Shown: positions 44,096 through 63,097 of the stretch, piece after piece | Position numbering within the stretch: the first letter of the stretch is position 1 | How the letters are laid out: each line of letters opens with the position of its first letter | Assembly: GCA_002286715.1 (NCBI GenBank) | Contig: NSJX01000088.1 | Span: 1 to 64,000 of the forward strand | Source of the DNA: Dentipellis sp. KUC8613 | Lineage: Eukaryota; Basidiomycota; Agaricomycetes; Russulales; Hericiaceae | Reading direction: 5' to 3' | DNA: 64,000 nucleotides | Made by a program: the position numbers and the translations under genes | The notes under the pieces: generated by a model | What the model saw: only the letters and a program-made list of their open reading frames with translations | Databases searched by the model: none | Told to the model about the DNA's origin: nothing

Positions 44096-46545
44096 ATGCA
44101 CTCCACACTGTTGGTTGTTCTTCCATTCTCCTGGCTGTCTGTATCTGGACTACTCGTTCTGACATATGCCATTGCTCGGATCGCACGTTCGAGGCTCGTC
44201 AAATCACCTCTGCACTACATTCCAGGACCGCCTTCAAACTCATGGGTTACGGGTACGCTTGCGCGATCTTCTCTCTTCACTACAGCATGGACTGAGAGCC
44301 AACAGGAAATCTGATGCAGCTGTTCAACGCGAAAGGGCTTCGCTTCCATCATGACTTGACGATCAATTACGGCGATGTTGTGAAAATTAACGGGTTCTTT
44401 GGGGTACTGCGCCCTAGATTTCCCCGCATCATTCAGATCTAACAATATATATTTCCAGGATGAACAGCTGTATATTTCGGATCCCCGCGCGTTGCAGAGC
44501 ATTGTTGTGAAAGACCAGGATTGCTTTGAAGAAACCAGTGTGTTTATCGAGTGAGCAATTCCTCTCGCTCATCACGTTGCGAGCCGCAGATCTGAAATCG
44601 TCGGTATTGCCAAGAACCAACAAGGTCATTTTTGGACAGGGACTAGTTGCGACCATAGGTAGAGTCTCGCGTCCTGAGTTGTTCGTCGCCTAATCATCAC
44701 GGCCTAGGCGATCAGCACAAGCGGCAGCGTAAACTGGTGCAGCCAGTCTTCGCAGTTCCGCACTTGAAAAAATTAGTTCCTAAGTTCTACGAGGTTGCGC
44801 ACCGCGTATGTGCATCACTCACGAAGTGCTTCACTCTGTCTCACGGGTCTACAGTTATGCGACGTAATTGCGGGTGAGGTCAAGACAGCTAACGATGCCG
44901 ATCCGTCTGGGTCCGCTGTGCTGGATATGTCTATGTGGATGTCCCGAGTAGCCCTGGAATCCGTCGGTCAGACTATCCTTGGCTATTCGTTCGACCCCCT
45001 TGATTCGCCCTCTAACAATCCGTACAGCAAAGCCATTCGAGAGTTGATGTGCGTCATATCCACTTACTCTGACAACGCCGTTTGTCTGATATTCGCTTCA
45101 GCCCGACATTGTTCTCCGTTTCTTTGATCCGCCAGTTCGCTCCATTCATCGCCCGGCTGGGCTCTCCTTCCTTCCGACGGACGATAGTTGAATATACGCC
45201 GAATGGTACTATTCAGAAAATCAAGAACATGTCCGATGTCATGTATGACACAGCACGGGACATCCTACAGACCAAGCGCAGGGATATCGCGAAGTGGGGT
45301 TATGAGGGTTCTGAAAACGAAGGTTTGAAGGATGTGGTCAGTGTTTTAAGTGCGTATACGGGTTTATCTCTAGATCTGGCGCTCGGAGCGGGGTACTGAT
45401 CCACACATTGGTTTTACGCTGCAGTGAAGGAGAACGATCGCGCAGCCGCGGCCGAAAAGATGACAGAGGACGAGATTATTGGCCAAATGACGTATGTCAT
45501 CCTTAGCTTTTCATATACGCCCTCTCGAGCGTTTCTCTGTAGAGTCCTCATATTCGGAGCTCAAGATACAAGCGCTTCGGCGCTTTCTCGCCTCGTGTAT
45601 ATGCTCGGCCAGCATCCCGAAGTGCAGGACAAGCTCAGAGAAGAGTTGCAAACCGCACTGCAGCACCGTAATGCGGATGGAGAGCTTGATTACGATGAAC
45701 TCTCATCCCTTCCATGGTTAGACGCCATTATCAAGGAGACTCTCCGACTGTGAGTAACTCCACTTATTTCTAAGCTTAGCTGACCTCAATCGTTTCATCT
45801 TATTTCCTTTCAGATATCCTCCAGTACCATTTGTACGCCGCGTGTAAGTGAGACACCTCATATCAATACTCTGTCACGCTGAGACTGTTCTCGTTTTGGC
45901 AGCACCACTAGAGCGTGCACTGTCCCTCTCCTTACGCCCATCCGACCCACCGATGCGGCGCAAGCGCCCATCAGCTCACTGACGATTCCAGAAGGGACGA
46001 CACTCTTCGTCGGGATTGCAGCGGCGAACCGTTCTACGCACATCTGGGGGTCCGATGCACGGGAATGGCGCCCGGAGCGCTGGTTGAAAGCGGATCTGAT
46101 TCCTGGCGTGCAAACGGCGGCGGAAGGAGCACGTTTGCCAGGGATCTATGCCGGAATGTGAGTCCCAAAGATCTTACGCAGAAGGCGTGATATTTATGGA
46201 CATTTTCCTAGGATGACGTTCTTCGGAGGAGGCAGATCGTGCGTGTAAGTCTTTCGGAGCTATGTGGTATGGAACGGCAGACTGATAGTCAAGGAACTCA
46301 GTGGGTTCAGATTCGCTCAGATGGAGATCAGTGCGTGGACAGCTCCGTTCAATTTTGTGCTCGCTGATCGCATTGCTCCAGAAATAATACTCGCTACGCT
46401 GCTAACGCGCTTCAAGTTCTCATCAACGTCCGACCATATCGTTTGGAACCTGTCACAAATCATCTCACCTTCCGTCCGCATGCCTGAGACAGACGGAAAG
46501 AATGTGGAGAAGCAGGGCTTGCCAACCTGCGTGACTGCAATTTAA
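44096..46545 (+). CDS. Cytochrome P450 monooxygenase
   Basis: Fourteen exons (44096-44252, 44306-44403, 44459-44550, 44615-44658, 44708-44805, 44855-45048, 45102-45349, 45425-45491, 45543-45749, 45814-45843, 45903-46157, 46212-46244, 46302-46330, 46382-46545) give 571 aa. An N-terminal membrane anchor (residues ~10-30) is followed by the hinge PGPPS. The P450 core is intact: I-helix GAQDTSAS (338-345), K-helix E398-T-L-R401, PERW region WRPERW, and heme loop FFGGGRSCVG with ligand Cys507. The region FIETNKVIFGQGL resembles basidiomycete E-class P450s, but I cannot assign a CYP family. Expected to be an ER-bound hydroxylase; substrate unknown. Exon 4 uses the acceptor CCAAG because nearer AGs give stop codons. 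Confidence 0.95.
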
Positions 46546-47104
46546 TCTACCAGTTCGGCACGACCTTCTAGCTTTCGCAATGTATTGGTATCATTATCTC
46601 GCCTCAAGCATTATGCCTCTGTTTAGACATTCTGTATTATTGTGTACGCTGAAATAATCTATGCTTAAGAGCGCACTTCTAGCTCTTCGGCCACTCGAAG
46701 TGTCAGGTGTTCATCTCGTCGCTAACAATAGTCCTGGATGACGGAGTTTTCAGACGAATGGACCGAGTGGACCTCGACGCAGACGAGATAAAGTCCAGAT
46801 TAGAGGTTGCAAATCCCCTTCCACCTACATCACGACTACCGAAGCTTTTCGAACATAATCTCGCAGTGCCAGGTGAACCGCGACGTTTGCATGCCAAATC
46901 GATTCCACTCATTCTCCGTGTCTGCCAACCGCCCCAGAACATGCGCTGCGCCTGATTCTTGCGGACCTCGCACAACGGAAAGTGGAAAGAAATCACTTCG
47001 TTTTTAGATCACGCCGCAAACGATAGATAGAATACAAATCAATGATACATATGGCGCGCGCCCACTAGACCCGCGCCTCACATCACCAAGACCGATCTCC
47101 AAAC
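46546..47104. other. Intergenic between convergent P450 and LPMO genes
   Basis: No gene recognised; holds the 3' flanks of both genes. Confidence 0.6.
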
Positions 47105-48431
47105 CTAGAGACATTGCGAGTAGTACTCGTTGGACACGGTGCACGTGTACGGCGACGCGCTGCATCACGATGCCAATCATCAGCATTCACATTCGCACTC
47201 GCACGCGCACTCGCAGGCAGACGACTCACCAGACGGTCGGGCCGGTCCAGCCCTGGCCACCGCACTGGGCGTAGTGCGCGGCGGTGCCGCCGGGGGACGA
47301 CGAGACGGGCGGCGGCGCGGAGGTGGAGGAGGGGCCGGAGGGCGCGGAGGTGGACACGGGCGGCGGGGGCGGCGCGCCGCTGCCGCTGCTGCCGGAGCTG
47401 CCGTAGAGCGGCGGGCCGGGGATGGGGTAGGTGGTCATTGTCTGGGCCTGGTTGCTGTAGATGTCGACGATGACTGCGAAGTGGAAATAAGATTTGGGTG
47501 AGTGGGATAGGAGGGGAGGAGGAAGGTGTGGACGTACGGCCGGGGTCGTTCGCGCCGTATGCGCCGGGGAAGGTGACGAGCTCGGCCGCGGTCGGGGCGA
47601 GGGTGCCGCCGCCGACGATGTTGATCTGCGCGCACTCGGGGTAGAATTGCTGGTAGGGAAGCGGGTGTCAGTGGGGAACTCGAATATTTGGGAAGTCGGT
47701 GGAGGGTGATGGCTTACGGCGGGGAGCGAGTGGAGGGCGATGGTCTCGAAGCGGATGAGGTAGTTGCCGCTCGGCACGGTCGCGGGGATCGTGGTCGTCC
47801 AGGACGAGTTGTCGGCGATCATGAGGCCGTCGCCCCAGAAGCCGTCGTAGACGGTGCCGTTGATGAGACCGGACTCGTCGATCTTGAACTGCACGGACCG
47901 TCAGACACATCCATCCAACATATTACACTGCTTGAGATACGAACCCATTGGAGCGTGTTGGAGTTCACGCCAGTGCAAGTCGTGCCGGGGCACTGCGCGA
48001 GGTAGGTGAGCTAGAGAAGTGGGCGTCAGAAGTGCGAATTTGAGAAAGGTTGCGGTGAATATACCATGGGGCCGTAGGCGTGAGGCCAAACCTGGTTCCA
48101 GTACGCAGTGATGGCGGAGCCAGCCTGAACGGTGGCGGTGAGCTGGAGAGCACCAGAGGTACCGTCGTCATTGCAAGCAAGCTGGGGGTCCGACACCGAC
48201 GTTATCGGGTTGCTACAAGAAGATGTTAGTCTGAATTCTGGTGCCATTTCGGATGAAGACTGACTAGGTGGACCAGGGGCGCTCGATGGATGTCTGCCCT
48301 GTGGGGGAGTTGTAAGGAGCCCAGCCTTGGTACCAGTTGCCGGCGTTGGAGTACGCGAGCACGCCTCCGTGGGCGAGGGCACCTTGGATTGCGGTGGAGG
48401 CGAGCGCCAAGAGAGCTGCGGCGGCGAACAT
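47105..48431 (-). CDS. AA9 lytic polysaccharide monooxygenase with C-terminal CBM1
   Basis: Seven exons (48265-48431, 48065-48212, 47945-48010, 47718-47888, 47538-47649, 47230-47473, 47105-47159) give 320 aa. A 20-residue signal peptide ends ALA so that the mature protein begins with His (H21), the first copper-brace ligand. The second ligand is H100 in WPHAYGPM, and axial Tyr187 lies in [14 protein letters not shown]. After the catalytic domain comes a Pro/Ser/Thr linker and a CBM1 ([16 protein letters not shown]...SQCL) whose final 18 residues are on a separate exon. Family members are secreted copper enzymes that cleave cellulose or related glucans oxidatively. The start at 48431 rather than the in-frame ATG at 48461 gives the normal signal-peptide length. 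Confidence 0.96.
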
Positions 48432-48503
48432 TGCTTTTAGACGAGAGGGGGCTGATGTCACTGCTAGTGAGCTCCTGCAGTCCGAGTCCCCGCAGATCGC
48501 GCC

Positions 48504-48511
48504 TTATATAT
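48504..48511 (-). promoter_or_regulatory. TATA box of the LPMO gene
   Basis: TATATAAG on the minus strand, about 75 bp upstream of the ATG at 48431. Confidence 0.5.
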
Positions 48512-50139
48512 GAAAGAGTGCTGGCGCAGGAGGACGGCCGTGCCTGGTAAGGTCACGGCATCGGAGAGAAGGAAGCCAGAGGGGCAGAGAGGAATGCACC
48601 TGAGCACCCGCGAGCCAATCCGCGAACGGGTGCGTTGATCGTATTGACGCACTGCAGAGGTGGGCGCGCGTTGCGGCGAAGAGACGCGGGGTATTCTCGC
48701 GCGGGGGCGTCGAGGACGTCGAGTATCATCCGGCAGGTCGCCGAGGAATATGCTGGTTCGTCCGCGTGATTGTTGGCGGTACGATATCCTCGAGGCATCC
48801 CTCTGCATGGTTCGGTACCGAAAAAAGAGACGTAGGTACGTACGCGATATAGAAACTAGTGTCGGGATAAAGGGTGTTCGAATCGTGTCGCACCGTGGAG
48901 CGGTCGGCTAAGTAGGGCCTCGCTCAAGGGCAGATGCTAGCAAACGCCACGAAGAAGGAAATTTCTCGGCACTCGGATGCTTGCTGAGATCGCATGGTAC
49001 GCCAGTGGAGTGTGGTCGCTGAGGCATGGCGGGAACGCAAACTGCGTCTCGTGATGTGCCTTACAGACGTCGGACGTATTCTCGGCGATTTGACCCAGTG
49101 CGGCTGCTCGTCCCGAACGTCTGATGTTGCAGCATTGAGCTTCTACGTGGGACTGCTTAAAGTCTGTGTATAAGCAAATTCAGTGAGTGAGCCAATTATA
49201 GGTGGGTGTGGAGTCTGTACGATGAACAATGAATTCTGCACGGAAGAATATGTCGCGTCATAGGCCTATAAGCATCCAGCTTTGTGAGATTGTTAAATAT
49301 ATCTCAGCTGGGAACTGAAGATGCGATCCGAAGAATCTCTGAAGAACAAGATGATTTCAGCATGCAGGCATGCAATGCATCGAGTTGATCACAGACACTG
49401 CAGCTGACCCCGACGAGGGACGCGTCGAGTGCTCCTCATTTATCTGAAGCGTTTTCAGGTCGTCGCATCACTCGAGTAGTGAGCAGATCTAGTCCCATGG
49501 TGAAGTCGAACGCGAGCGCCGGGTGCAAGGAGGCTTCCAAGGCATTTTCGTCGAGCAGAGCGTGACACCTGTACGTGGTCAAGAAAGAGATAAGTAGATT
49601 GTGGGTAAGTCCTTGCGATATCAAAAGCCAATGAAATCAGACACAGACTTGGGAGCGGTCTAGGTCGCCCAGCCTTCCAGACTCTCAAGCTGTCCTCGGC
49701 GGCTTCGCCGGCGGGAGACAGCCCAAAGGCTGATGGGAATATTGAGAGTCGAGACCACGAGCTTCTGAGATAACCTAGTTTGTGCCATGAGATCAAAGTA
49801 TTTCGAAGACGCACGCTGTAGTTCGCGCGCCGTGTGGGATACAAAATCAGCTTGAGCGAGTGATATCTAGCTTGATCTCTTGTCAAGCCATCGCGCGCTG
49901 CCAGTGTTGGCCAACAGATGGCAAGCTCCTCGAGTTGCTAATATCGCGGGGCGGCAGTGCCAAAGGCTGATTGTGGCGTTCGGGCTTCCTCCGGCGGCTG
50001 AGACGGATTTGGAAAGCTAAATGACCGGCACCGGTGCGTTCCACCTTGGATTTAGCCTTTCTTTCGTCCCACCACCACTCCCCACCCCCTCTCTATCCTC
50101 CTCCTCGTCTACGGGCCACCTGCGTTACCTTTCTTTTCT
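48512..50139. other. Intergenic upstream of LPMO and F-box genes
   Basis: About 1.6 kb without a supported gene. A 143-codon minus ORF (49455-49886) has no recognisable domain. Confidence 0.5.
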
Positions 50140-52218
50140 ATGGCGTACCCCGCTGACACCTCTCTTCGCCGCGTCTCCCAATGGATACGCGACTTAGCTC
50201 GGAAACCACGTATTACCAGGTGCGTTGTGTATTTCCTACCTTTCTTGTTCGCCGGGGGTGTACTTCTTCCAGAGAGAGCTGCGCAAGGGTGGGAAGGGCT
50301 CGGATAGGTGGTCTGTCATGCTGCAGGCTTGCTGTTGCAGAGTGTACGAACCTGGGACGGCGGCGAGTGCAGCGGTCGCCACGCCACTGTCATGTCCTCC
50401 GTTATGCTGCTGTCATTCAAGGACACATGTCGTGTCTGCTTGGTTCCAGCTCCGTTGGGATACTGGCATCTGGTCGTCTCTTCGCCAGTCAATGAGAGCT
50501 CATCGAGCCTGGGACTCTGAGGAGTACAGCAGTCGCTATTGTCCAATCCTCTGCTGTGCCCCCTACCTTTCATAGACTCATCCCGTGTCTGTTCCGCGGG
50601 CATGCGTGGCATCTGGTCACTTCCGCGCCACTCGACAGAGGGTCGTCGACCCTATTCGGCCTCATGCATGGCACGACGGGCATCACGGGATGAAACCGCC
50701 CTCTCTGGAATTTCTTTGTAGAATACGAAACATCCTAACCTTTTTCCGGCCTACGAACCCGTCGCTTACGCCGTTTGTCCTTGCAGACACAAATCCGCCT
50801 CGCGACGCACCTTCCCCGATCCCCGCGCGCTCGACCATTCCAAATTACCGCCAGAAATCTGGCTGCTCGTCATCCGCGAAGCGACCTTCACGACGCCCGA
50901 CCCCCTTGACACCAGTGACGAAACCTCCTTCCTCGATGCGACCACGCTCCACCTCCCGACCTACTACGCGTCGATGCGGCTCAAGATGAACATGTCGCTG
51001 GTCAGCAAGCGCTGGAACGCGCTCGTGCGGATGTACCTGTACGAGTTCGTGTGGATCAGCCGCGCGGTGCAGGCCAAGGCGCTCGCGCACACGCTGCTCA
51101 TGGAGTTCGTCGAGGGCGTGGGCTCGAGCGGGCGCTACATCCGGCGGCTGCACATCGAGACGCCGCTGCTGGAGCGGTGCGCGCCGGCGGACCTGCACAC
51201 GATCCTGGAGTACTCGCCGCACCTGGCCATCTACAGCGACCACCAGTCGATCCAGCGGAACCGGTACGACGCGATTCCCGACCCGCGGTGCAGCCCCGAG
51301 CGGCTGCTGTCGCTGCTGGCACACCCGCAGTGCGCGCTGAAGCGGCTGTCGTGGACGAGCTACGACGACGTGCCGTTCCACCAGCGCATGTCGCCGCTGC
51401 TCGAGATGCGGACGATGCAGCTCGAGTACCTCGAGCTCTCGTCGTGCTCGCCGAACTTCCACGCGCTGTTCTCCGAGTCGCTCGACCTCGGCGCCGCGAT
51501 GAACGTGTGCCTGCCCGCGCTGCGCAGCCTCAAAGTGAGCCTCGACAACGGGATGTTCGCCGTGCTCGCGTCGTGGTCGATGGCGGGCCTGCGGAACCTG
51601 TCCGTCGTGTCGGCGGACTTCAGCTATACGGGCGTGGGCTTCTTCCGGTTCTTCGAGGCGCACGGCGCGGGGCTGCGCCAGCTGGAGCTCGGCCACTCGT
51701 CGTCGCTGATCGAGGAGCACTACCTGACCACGCCGCACCCGTCGCGGCGGCGCGCGGGGCTCGGCGGGCTCTCGCTCGGGCGCAGCTGCCCGAACCTGCG
51801 CGAGCTCATCTGCTCGGCGGACGCGGAGTGGCACTGGGAGTCGCCGGACTGGATTGCGCCGCACGTGCTGGTGCCGTGGCACCCGTCGCTGGAGCTCATC
51901 GGGATCCGGGACATGGACGCGCGGATTGCGGGGGCATTGGACATGCCCGCGGGGGACGAGGGCGGGGACGGGTTTTTCCCGCTCCTAGAGCAGGTCGGGT
52001 CGCTGCTGCAGCGCGAGGCGTTCCCCTGCCTGAAGTACGTCCGCGACCTGAGCATGGAGAGCGACGCGATGCGGCGGGACCGGACGCTGCCTGCGGTGAC
52101 GGAGTTTTGGGGCAAGGTGTTGGAGAAGTGCCGCGAGCGGAGCGTCTACCTAGAGGACTATGCGGGGATCAACATCACGCATCGGACGCTGATGCGGGCG
52201 ACGCTGCTGCCGGCGTAG
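50140..52218 (+). CDS. F-box protein with LRR-like C-terminal region
   Basis: The main exon (50787-52218) is open throughout. In frame before its first ATG (50974) lies a clear F-box start (KLPPEIWLLVIREATF, followed downstream by MSLVSKRWNALV). It begins after the acceptor TTGCAG. A 5' exon at 50140-50219 (MAYPADTSLRRVSQWIRDL) ends in the matching phase, giving 503 aa with a 567 nt intron. The rest has leucine-rich segments (LEYLELSSCSPNF, LRSLKVSLDN, LRNLSVVSADF, LRQLELGHSS) typical of basidiomycete F-box proteins that recruit substrates to SCF ubiquitin ligases. The unusually long intron may hide a further small exon, so the N-terminus is less certain. The main exon has strong GC-rich coding bias. 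Confidence 0.8.
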
Positions 52219-52952
52219 GCGCAGGCAGTCGCGCTGTTTTTCTTCTTTTGGGATATCTCTACGGGCTGTATCGTATGTCGGATGTGTATTTTTTCTTCTC
52301 GCTATGCTCTCCACTCGTTTCGTTCGCTACTCACCATCTCGCATTGTCTCTTGTGTTACATCCATACCTCGTGCCTACATACATACCCCATGCTCCATAG
52401 GTCCGTACCTTTGCATTCCACATTCATTGCGTCTCCTCCCATCTGTTATTCGGTCACCGTGTAGATTAACAGACTGCCGCACCCCCACCTTGTATCATGT
52501 CGAACAAGCGTTTTGTTCATCTGCGACGCCCTATGCGAGGAATATTGTCATAACATTCTGATGTAGCTACAGGAGATCGGTCAGCAGTAGTTGACACATA
52601 CGTGCGGGATCAGCATAACTAAGGCCTCGGCAGCCGTACCTGCTTCCTCCATCGCCGCCCCTGTTCTCTACAGAACCACGCCGTGCTTTGCATAAATTAT
52701 CGAAGCCTTGAATAGAAAAAGTCTGACAGCAACACCAACGGCCCATTCTTATCTCGCCTCCAGCCGCTCTCATCTGCTCCCGACTTGGCCCCGGGCGCTC
52801 AAGTTGTAACATACGCACGCACGCACTCAGACCTCTCCTAGCTTTGCACGCAAACTCAAACGCAAACTCAAACCCTATACCACGTACAACCACGACACTA
52901 TCGGAATGGTACGCGTACGGCTCTCGGACGCACGCACGCAGGCTGATCTCAG
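52219..52952. other. Intergenic / 5' region of the phosducin-like gene
   Basis: No independent gene. The missing first coding exon of the phosducin-like gene probably lies here. Confidence 0.5.
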
Positions 52953-54088
52953 ATGATCCCCCTCCCCCCGGAAAGCAGTACGGCGACCACCTCGAGCAGC
53001 TCGTGCTCTCGGGCGAGCTCTTCACCGGCGCCAGCCGCTCCTCCTCGCCCGCGCGCACGCCGTCCCCGTCCACGTCCTGGCCCGAGCTCTCCGACGACGA
53101 GGACGCCCGCGCGCCCGTGCCCGCGCCCGCGGACGACGCGGCGCCGCCGATCGGGATGGGCCCCGGGCGCACGGGCGTGAAGGGCGTCATCCGCGACCGC
53201 GACGAGGCGGCCGCGCGCACGCGCGAGCGGCGCACGCAGGAGACGGCCGCGCTTGCGCGCGCGATGGAGAAGGCGAGTCTGGGCGGCAAGACGTATTTGG
53301 AGGAGGAGCGCGAGCGCCAGTGGGAGGCCGGGCTTGGGATGGTGTCGCCGCCCGCGTTCTTTGGCGGGGAGCGGGCGGGGCGGTTTGGGCATCTGAGGGA
53401 GGTCGGGATGAAGGGCTATGTGAATGCGGTGGAGGAGGAGGATCGGAGGGTGTGGGTGGTGGTGCATATTTATGACCCGGTACGTCTGTCTTGTGAGTGG
53501 AGTGGGTGGACGCTGATTGTGTGGGTTGGGGATGTTTATGTTTAGTCGTTGGATCGCTGTGATCAGCTGGATGATACGCTGTGTCGGCTGGCGAGGCAAC
53601 ATCCGGAGACCAAGTTCATCCGCTGCCGTGCGAGTGCCATTGGGTTCGCGACGTCGTCAGAAAAGCGGACAGGTGCGCGCCGCCCATCGTCATCGTATCT
53701 CTCGCGTTCGCGGACGGTTCCCGGGCGACGCACGAACGACGATGAGGAAGACCCATATGGTGATGACGAAAAGGGCTTGCATGATGAGGAGGACGAAGAC
53801 GAGGACGAGGACGAGGACAACGTCGACACAGACATGCTGCCGACAATGCTGGTCTACCGAGCGGGCGATCTCGTACACAACTGGGTTCGCGTGGACTGGG
53901 AAGCAGGAGACGCAGGTGTGGAAGACTTGCTCGAGAGGTATGAATCTCGTATGCCTGCCAACGCCTCATTGACTCACTGGCGACTCAGACACAACGTCGT
54001 CGAGCCCATCCGGATGGGAAGCAGCAACCTGGGTCTTCCATTAGACGAGGAAGATATCGGTCTCAGTGGGTCGGAGAACGGACTCTGA
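52953..54088 (+). CDS. Phosducin-like protein, 5' end unresolved
   Basis: The main exon is open from before 52953 to 53479, then 53546-54088 to the stop. The protein has the phosducin pattern: an N-terminal LEQLVLSGELF motif, a conserved GPGRTGVKGVIRD segment, a charged helical stretch, then a thioredoxin-fold domain (FGHLREVGMKGYVNAVEEE, VVVHIYDPSLDRCDQLDDTL, KFIRCRAS, LPTMLVYRAGDLVHNWVRVDWE). A Asp/Glu-rich run precedes the last part. Family members bind G-protein beta-gamma dimers and help the CCT chaperonin fold them. No in-frame ATG lies upstream, and CTCAG ends at 52952, so a short first exon is missing from my model. A 51 nt in-frame stretch at 53938-53988 looks like another intron. 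Confidence 0.82.
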
Positions 54089-54537
54089 CCCGCACTAGCT
54101 TGGTAAAGAGCCTCGTCCTTTGCATCCTATATATCACATCTCATAGCAACCTTTCTGCATCGTTTCTTGCTTCACCGCGTCGCCAGTCTAGATCAGGTTT
54201 GCTCTATTGTACTCATCTTGCTCTATCTTGTATTTGGTATATAGTGTATCGGATATCATTGCAGCTCTCGATGAGGAACTGTAATCGACCAGTCTGGCGG
54301 ACTTCAAGCTCATCCACGGACGTCTAGATCTCCATCCGCCATTGTAACGAATTAGCGGCTGAATAAATCGAAATACATAAGTACTGCAAATTCGCAGATA
54401 TGGAAACAGTGAGGCAAATTCGGAAGCGTCTCTGCACCGTGTAATTCGGAAGGGGAGCTGGGTACGGACATGAGAGAAGGGATTGAAGCTGGCCTGCAGC
54501 TGCGGGACGAGGGCACGCAAGACATCCGTGAAGACAT
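54089..54537. other. Intergenic before tRNA-Ile
   Basis: No gene recognised. Confidence 0.55.
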
Positions 54538-54611
54538 GGCCGACTAGCTCAGCTGGTTAGAGCGTCGTGCTAATAACGCGAAGGTCTTGGGTTCGATCCC
54601 CACGTTGGCCA
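54538..54611 (+). tRNA. tRNA-Ile(AAU)
   Basis: 74 nt, identical in sequence to the genes at 36963-37036 and 62666-62739, here on the plus strand. It is followed at once by ATTCTTTTTCTTTT, a Pol III terminator. Confidence 0.96.
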
Positions 54612-54883
54612 TTCTTTTTCTTTTCCTCCCCACCATCGGTGCGCTCGCAAGCCATCTGTAGACCGGTCCTAGTCATTTCACCTTTCATGTAGACATCAAG
54701 GCATTCGGCATTCAAATCAATCAGGGAAAGGAGACCGTAACGATTGTCATTATATATTCAGGCTAGCCTCTACAGTGGAGTTAGTTGATGGTGTCATGGT
54801 ATAGATATATAGATACATCGTGTTAAAGAACGGAACGATGAAAAGTGTTCTTGGACACTGACGCGTATAGCAGTATGGCATGA

Positions 54884-61543
<6,660 letters not shown>

Positions 61544-62665
61544 GGTATGACCGCTTGACGTCGGAGAAGAGTGTAGAGGGCCCAGGGGACCTCGGCAGCT
61601 CAGGCGTCCATCTGCATGGCGCTTTGTGTGTGTTGTTGAAGCAAAAGGAGAAGAATAGAAAGCGACCAACTCCCAGAGTGACCGCGGAAAACAAAGCACG
61701 AAGCAACCAAAGAGTCGGTCTTCATACCATGGAAGGACCCCGAAACTGCTGAAACGAGGCCTGTTCGGGGGCCGCCTCATGTATTAGCACGATGCTTCAC
61801 TTCGGTTCTACCATCACAGACGACGACCGGCAGGCCTTTCGACGGCCAATCGCCAGGACAACATATTGCAACGTGCTACGCCAAACAGTTCTTGCCTGGG
61901 CGAATCTATGCATCTTTCCATAGGAGGCATTTCATAGTCGCAGCTGGATTATACACGTTTATAAGAAGGTGAGTGCGATATTGAGCTTTCTTCCAGCCGC
62001 GCTCAAACGAGCGTGAATGGTAAGTCGCGAACGTAACCTGCAAGGCCGCAGGAAGTCCCTGTATGGCTGTGCAATCGAACGTGCCGTCCCTCTTTTTTAG
62101 GACTTCACAGCCGCGTGATATGTCTAGCAGCTCAGAGGTCCACGGAAGACATACTATCCGGAAGCTACCATTCGGAATTGTCAAGGAAAATAGGCAGAGA
62201 AAATTCTTGCTTTGCATATATGTATGTCATGCATTTTTGATTTATCCTCTCCCCCCACACGCGCATTCGTAGTCAGTGAGACGTATTGTGACTCATCACT
62301 GGTAAATCTAGGACGCCGTTTCAGGGATTTATGGTGAGCAGTCGCTGTAGTACCCAGTATCCCCGGACTGTTGACTGTCAGGTTTTTGGATTCTGGGGCC
62401 TCCTAGTCTACGGCAACAACAGATGAATGTCTGCGACAGTACGACTGGTGCGACAGTACGACTGATCACGTCGACGCTTACTGACCCGATAGAAATCAAG
62501 CAATGCTAAATTCACAGACTGATCATATGCCATGCCAAAACAGAGCTGCCTCCTGTCGAAGGTAGTATAGGTACAGATGCCGAAGCTGGTCGTGAATCTC
62601 TCTCGCAACCACTATACATCACATCCAGATATTTCGGTATTGCGGTCATGAAAAAAGAAAAAATC
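61544..62665. other. Intergenic upstream of GCN2
   Basis: About 1.1 kb with no supported gene or repeat. Confidence 0.55.
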
Positions 62666-62739
62666 TGGCCAACGTGGGGATCGAACCCAAGACCTTCGCG
62701 TTATTAGCACGACGCTCTAACCAGCTGAGCTAGTCGGCC
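62666..62739 (-). tRNA. tRNA-Ile(AAU)
   Basis: 74 nt, third identical copy, minus strand. Downstream on its strand is TTTTTTCTTTTTTC, a Pol III terminator. Confidence 0.96.
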
Positions 62740-63097
62740 ATATGGACGGCTCCACATTGTATGTATATATGGTGCGTTGTCTCCCCCTCAACTAACTGCC
62801 TCAAACTCTTCAGCTCATCATGTGCACGCCTCTGGGTCCACTTCTGAATTTATTCTGACTTCATTTACAGTGGCTGAGTATCTCAGCTCAAAGGTGACAC
62901 TCGTCGACGCAATAGAAATCAAGCAATGCTAAATTCGCAGACGAGACGACAATGACAAGGGCAATACAAGCAGGTGGATACAAGCACCTGGTACGGATAC
63001 GAATGCGGATACAGATACTAATAAATAACGATAAATACGTGCATGTCAGGATACTTGGGAATTCACAAACGAGAAACTCAGACTAGATGCAAGCAGG
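62740..63097. other. Intergenic
   Basis: No gene recognised. A segment around 62909-62945 (AATAGAAATCAAGCAATGCTAAATTC) repeats sequence near 62489-62514, a short local duplication. Confidence 0.6.

Noticed and set aside
11595..48431. Secondary-metabolite gene cluster
   Set aside because: Transporters and a P450 are present, but no polyketide synthase, NRPS, terpene cyclase, prenyltransferase or cluster regulator was found.
51051..52400. 449-codon ORF overlapping the F-box gene
   Set aside because: It is an alternate frame of the GC-rich F-box/LRR exon, dominated by Arg/Ala/Pro, and lacks any domain.
52567..53289. 240-codon minus-strand ORF
   Set aside because: It is antisense to the phosducin-like exon and appears to be a compositional shadow.
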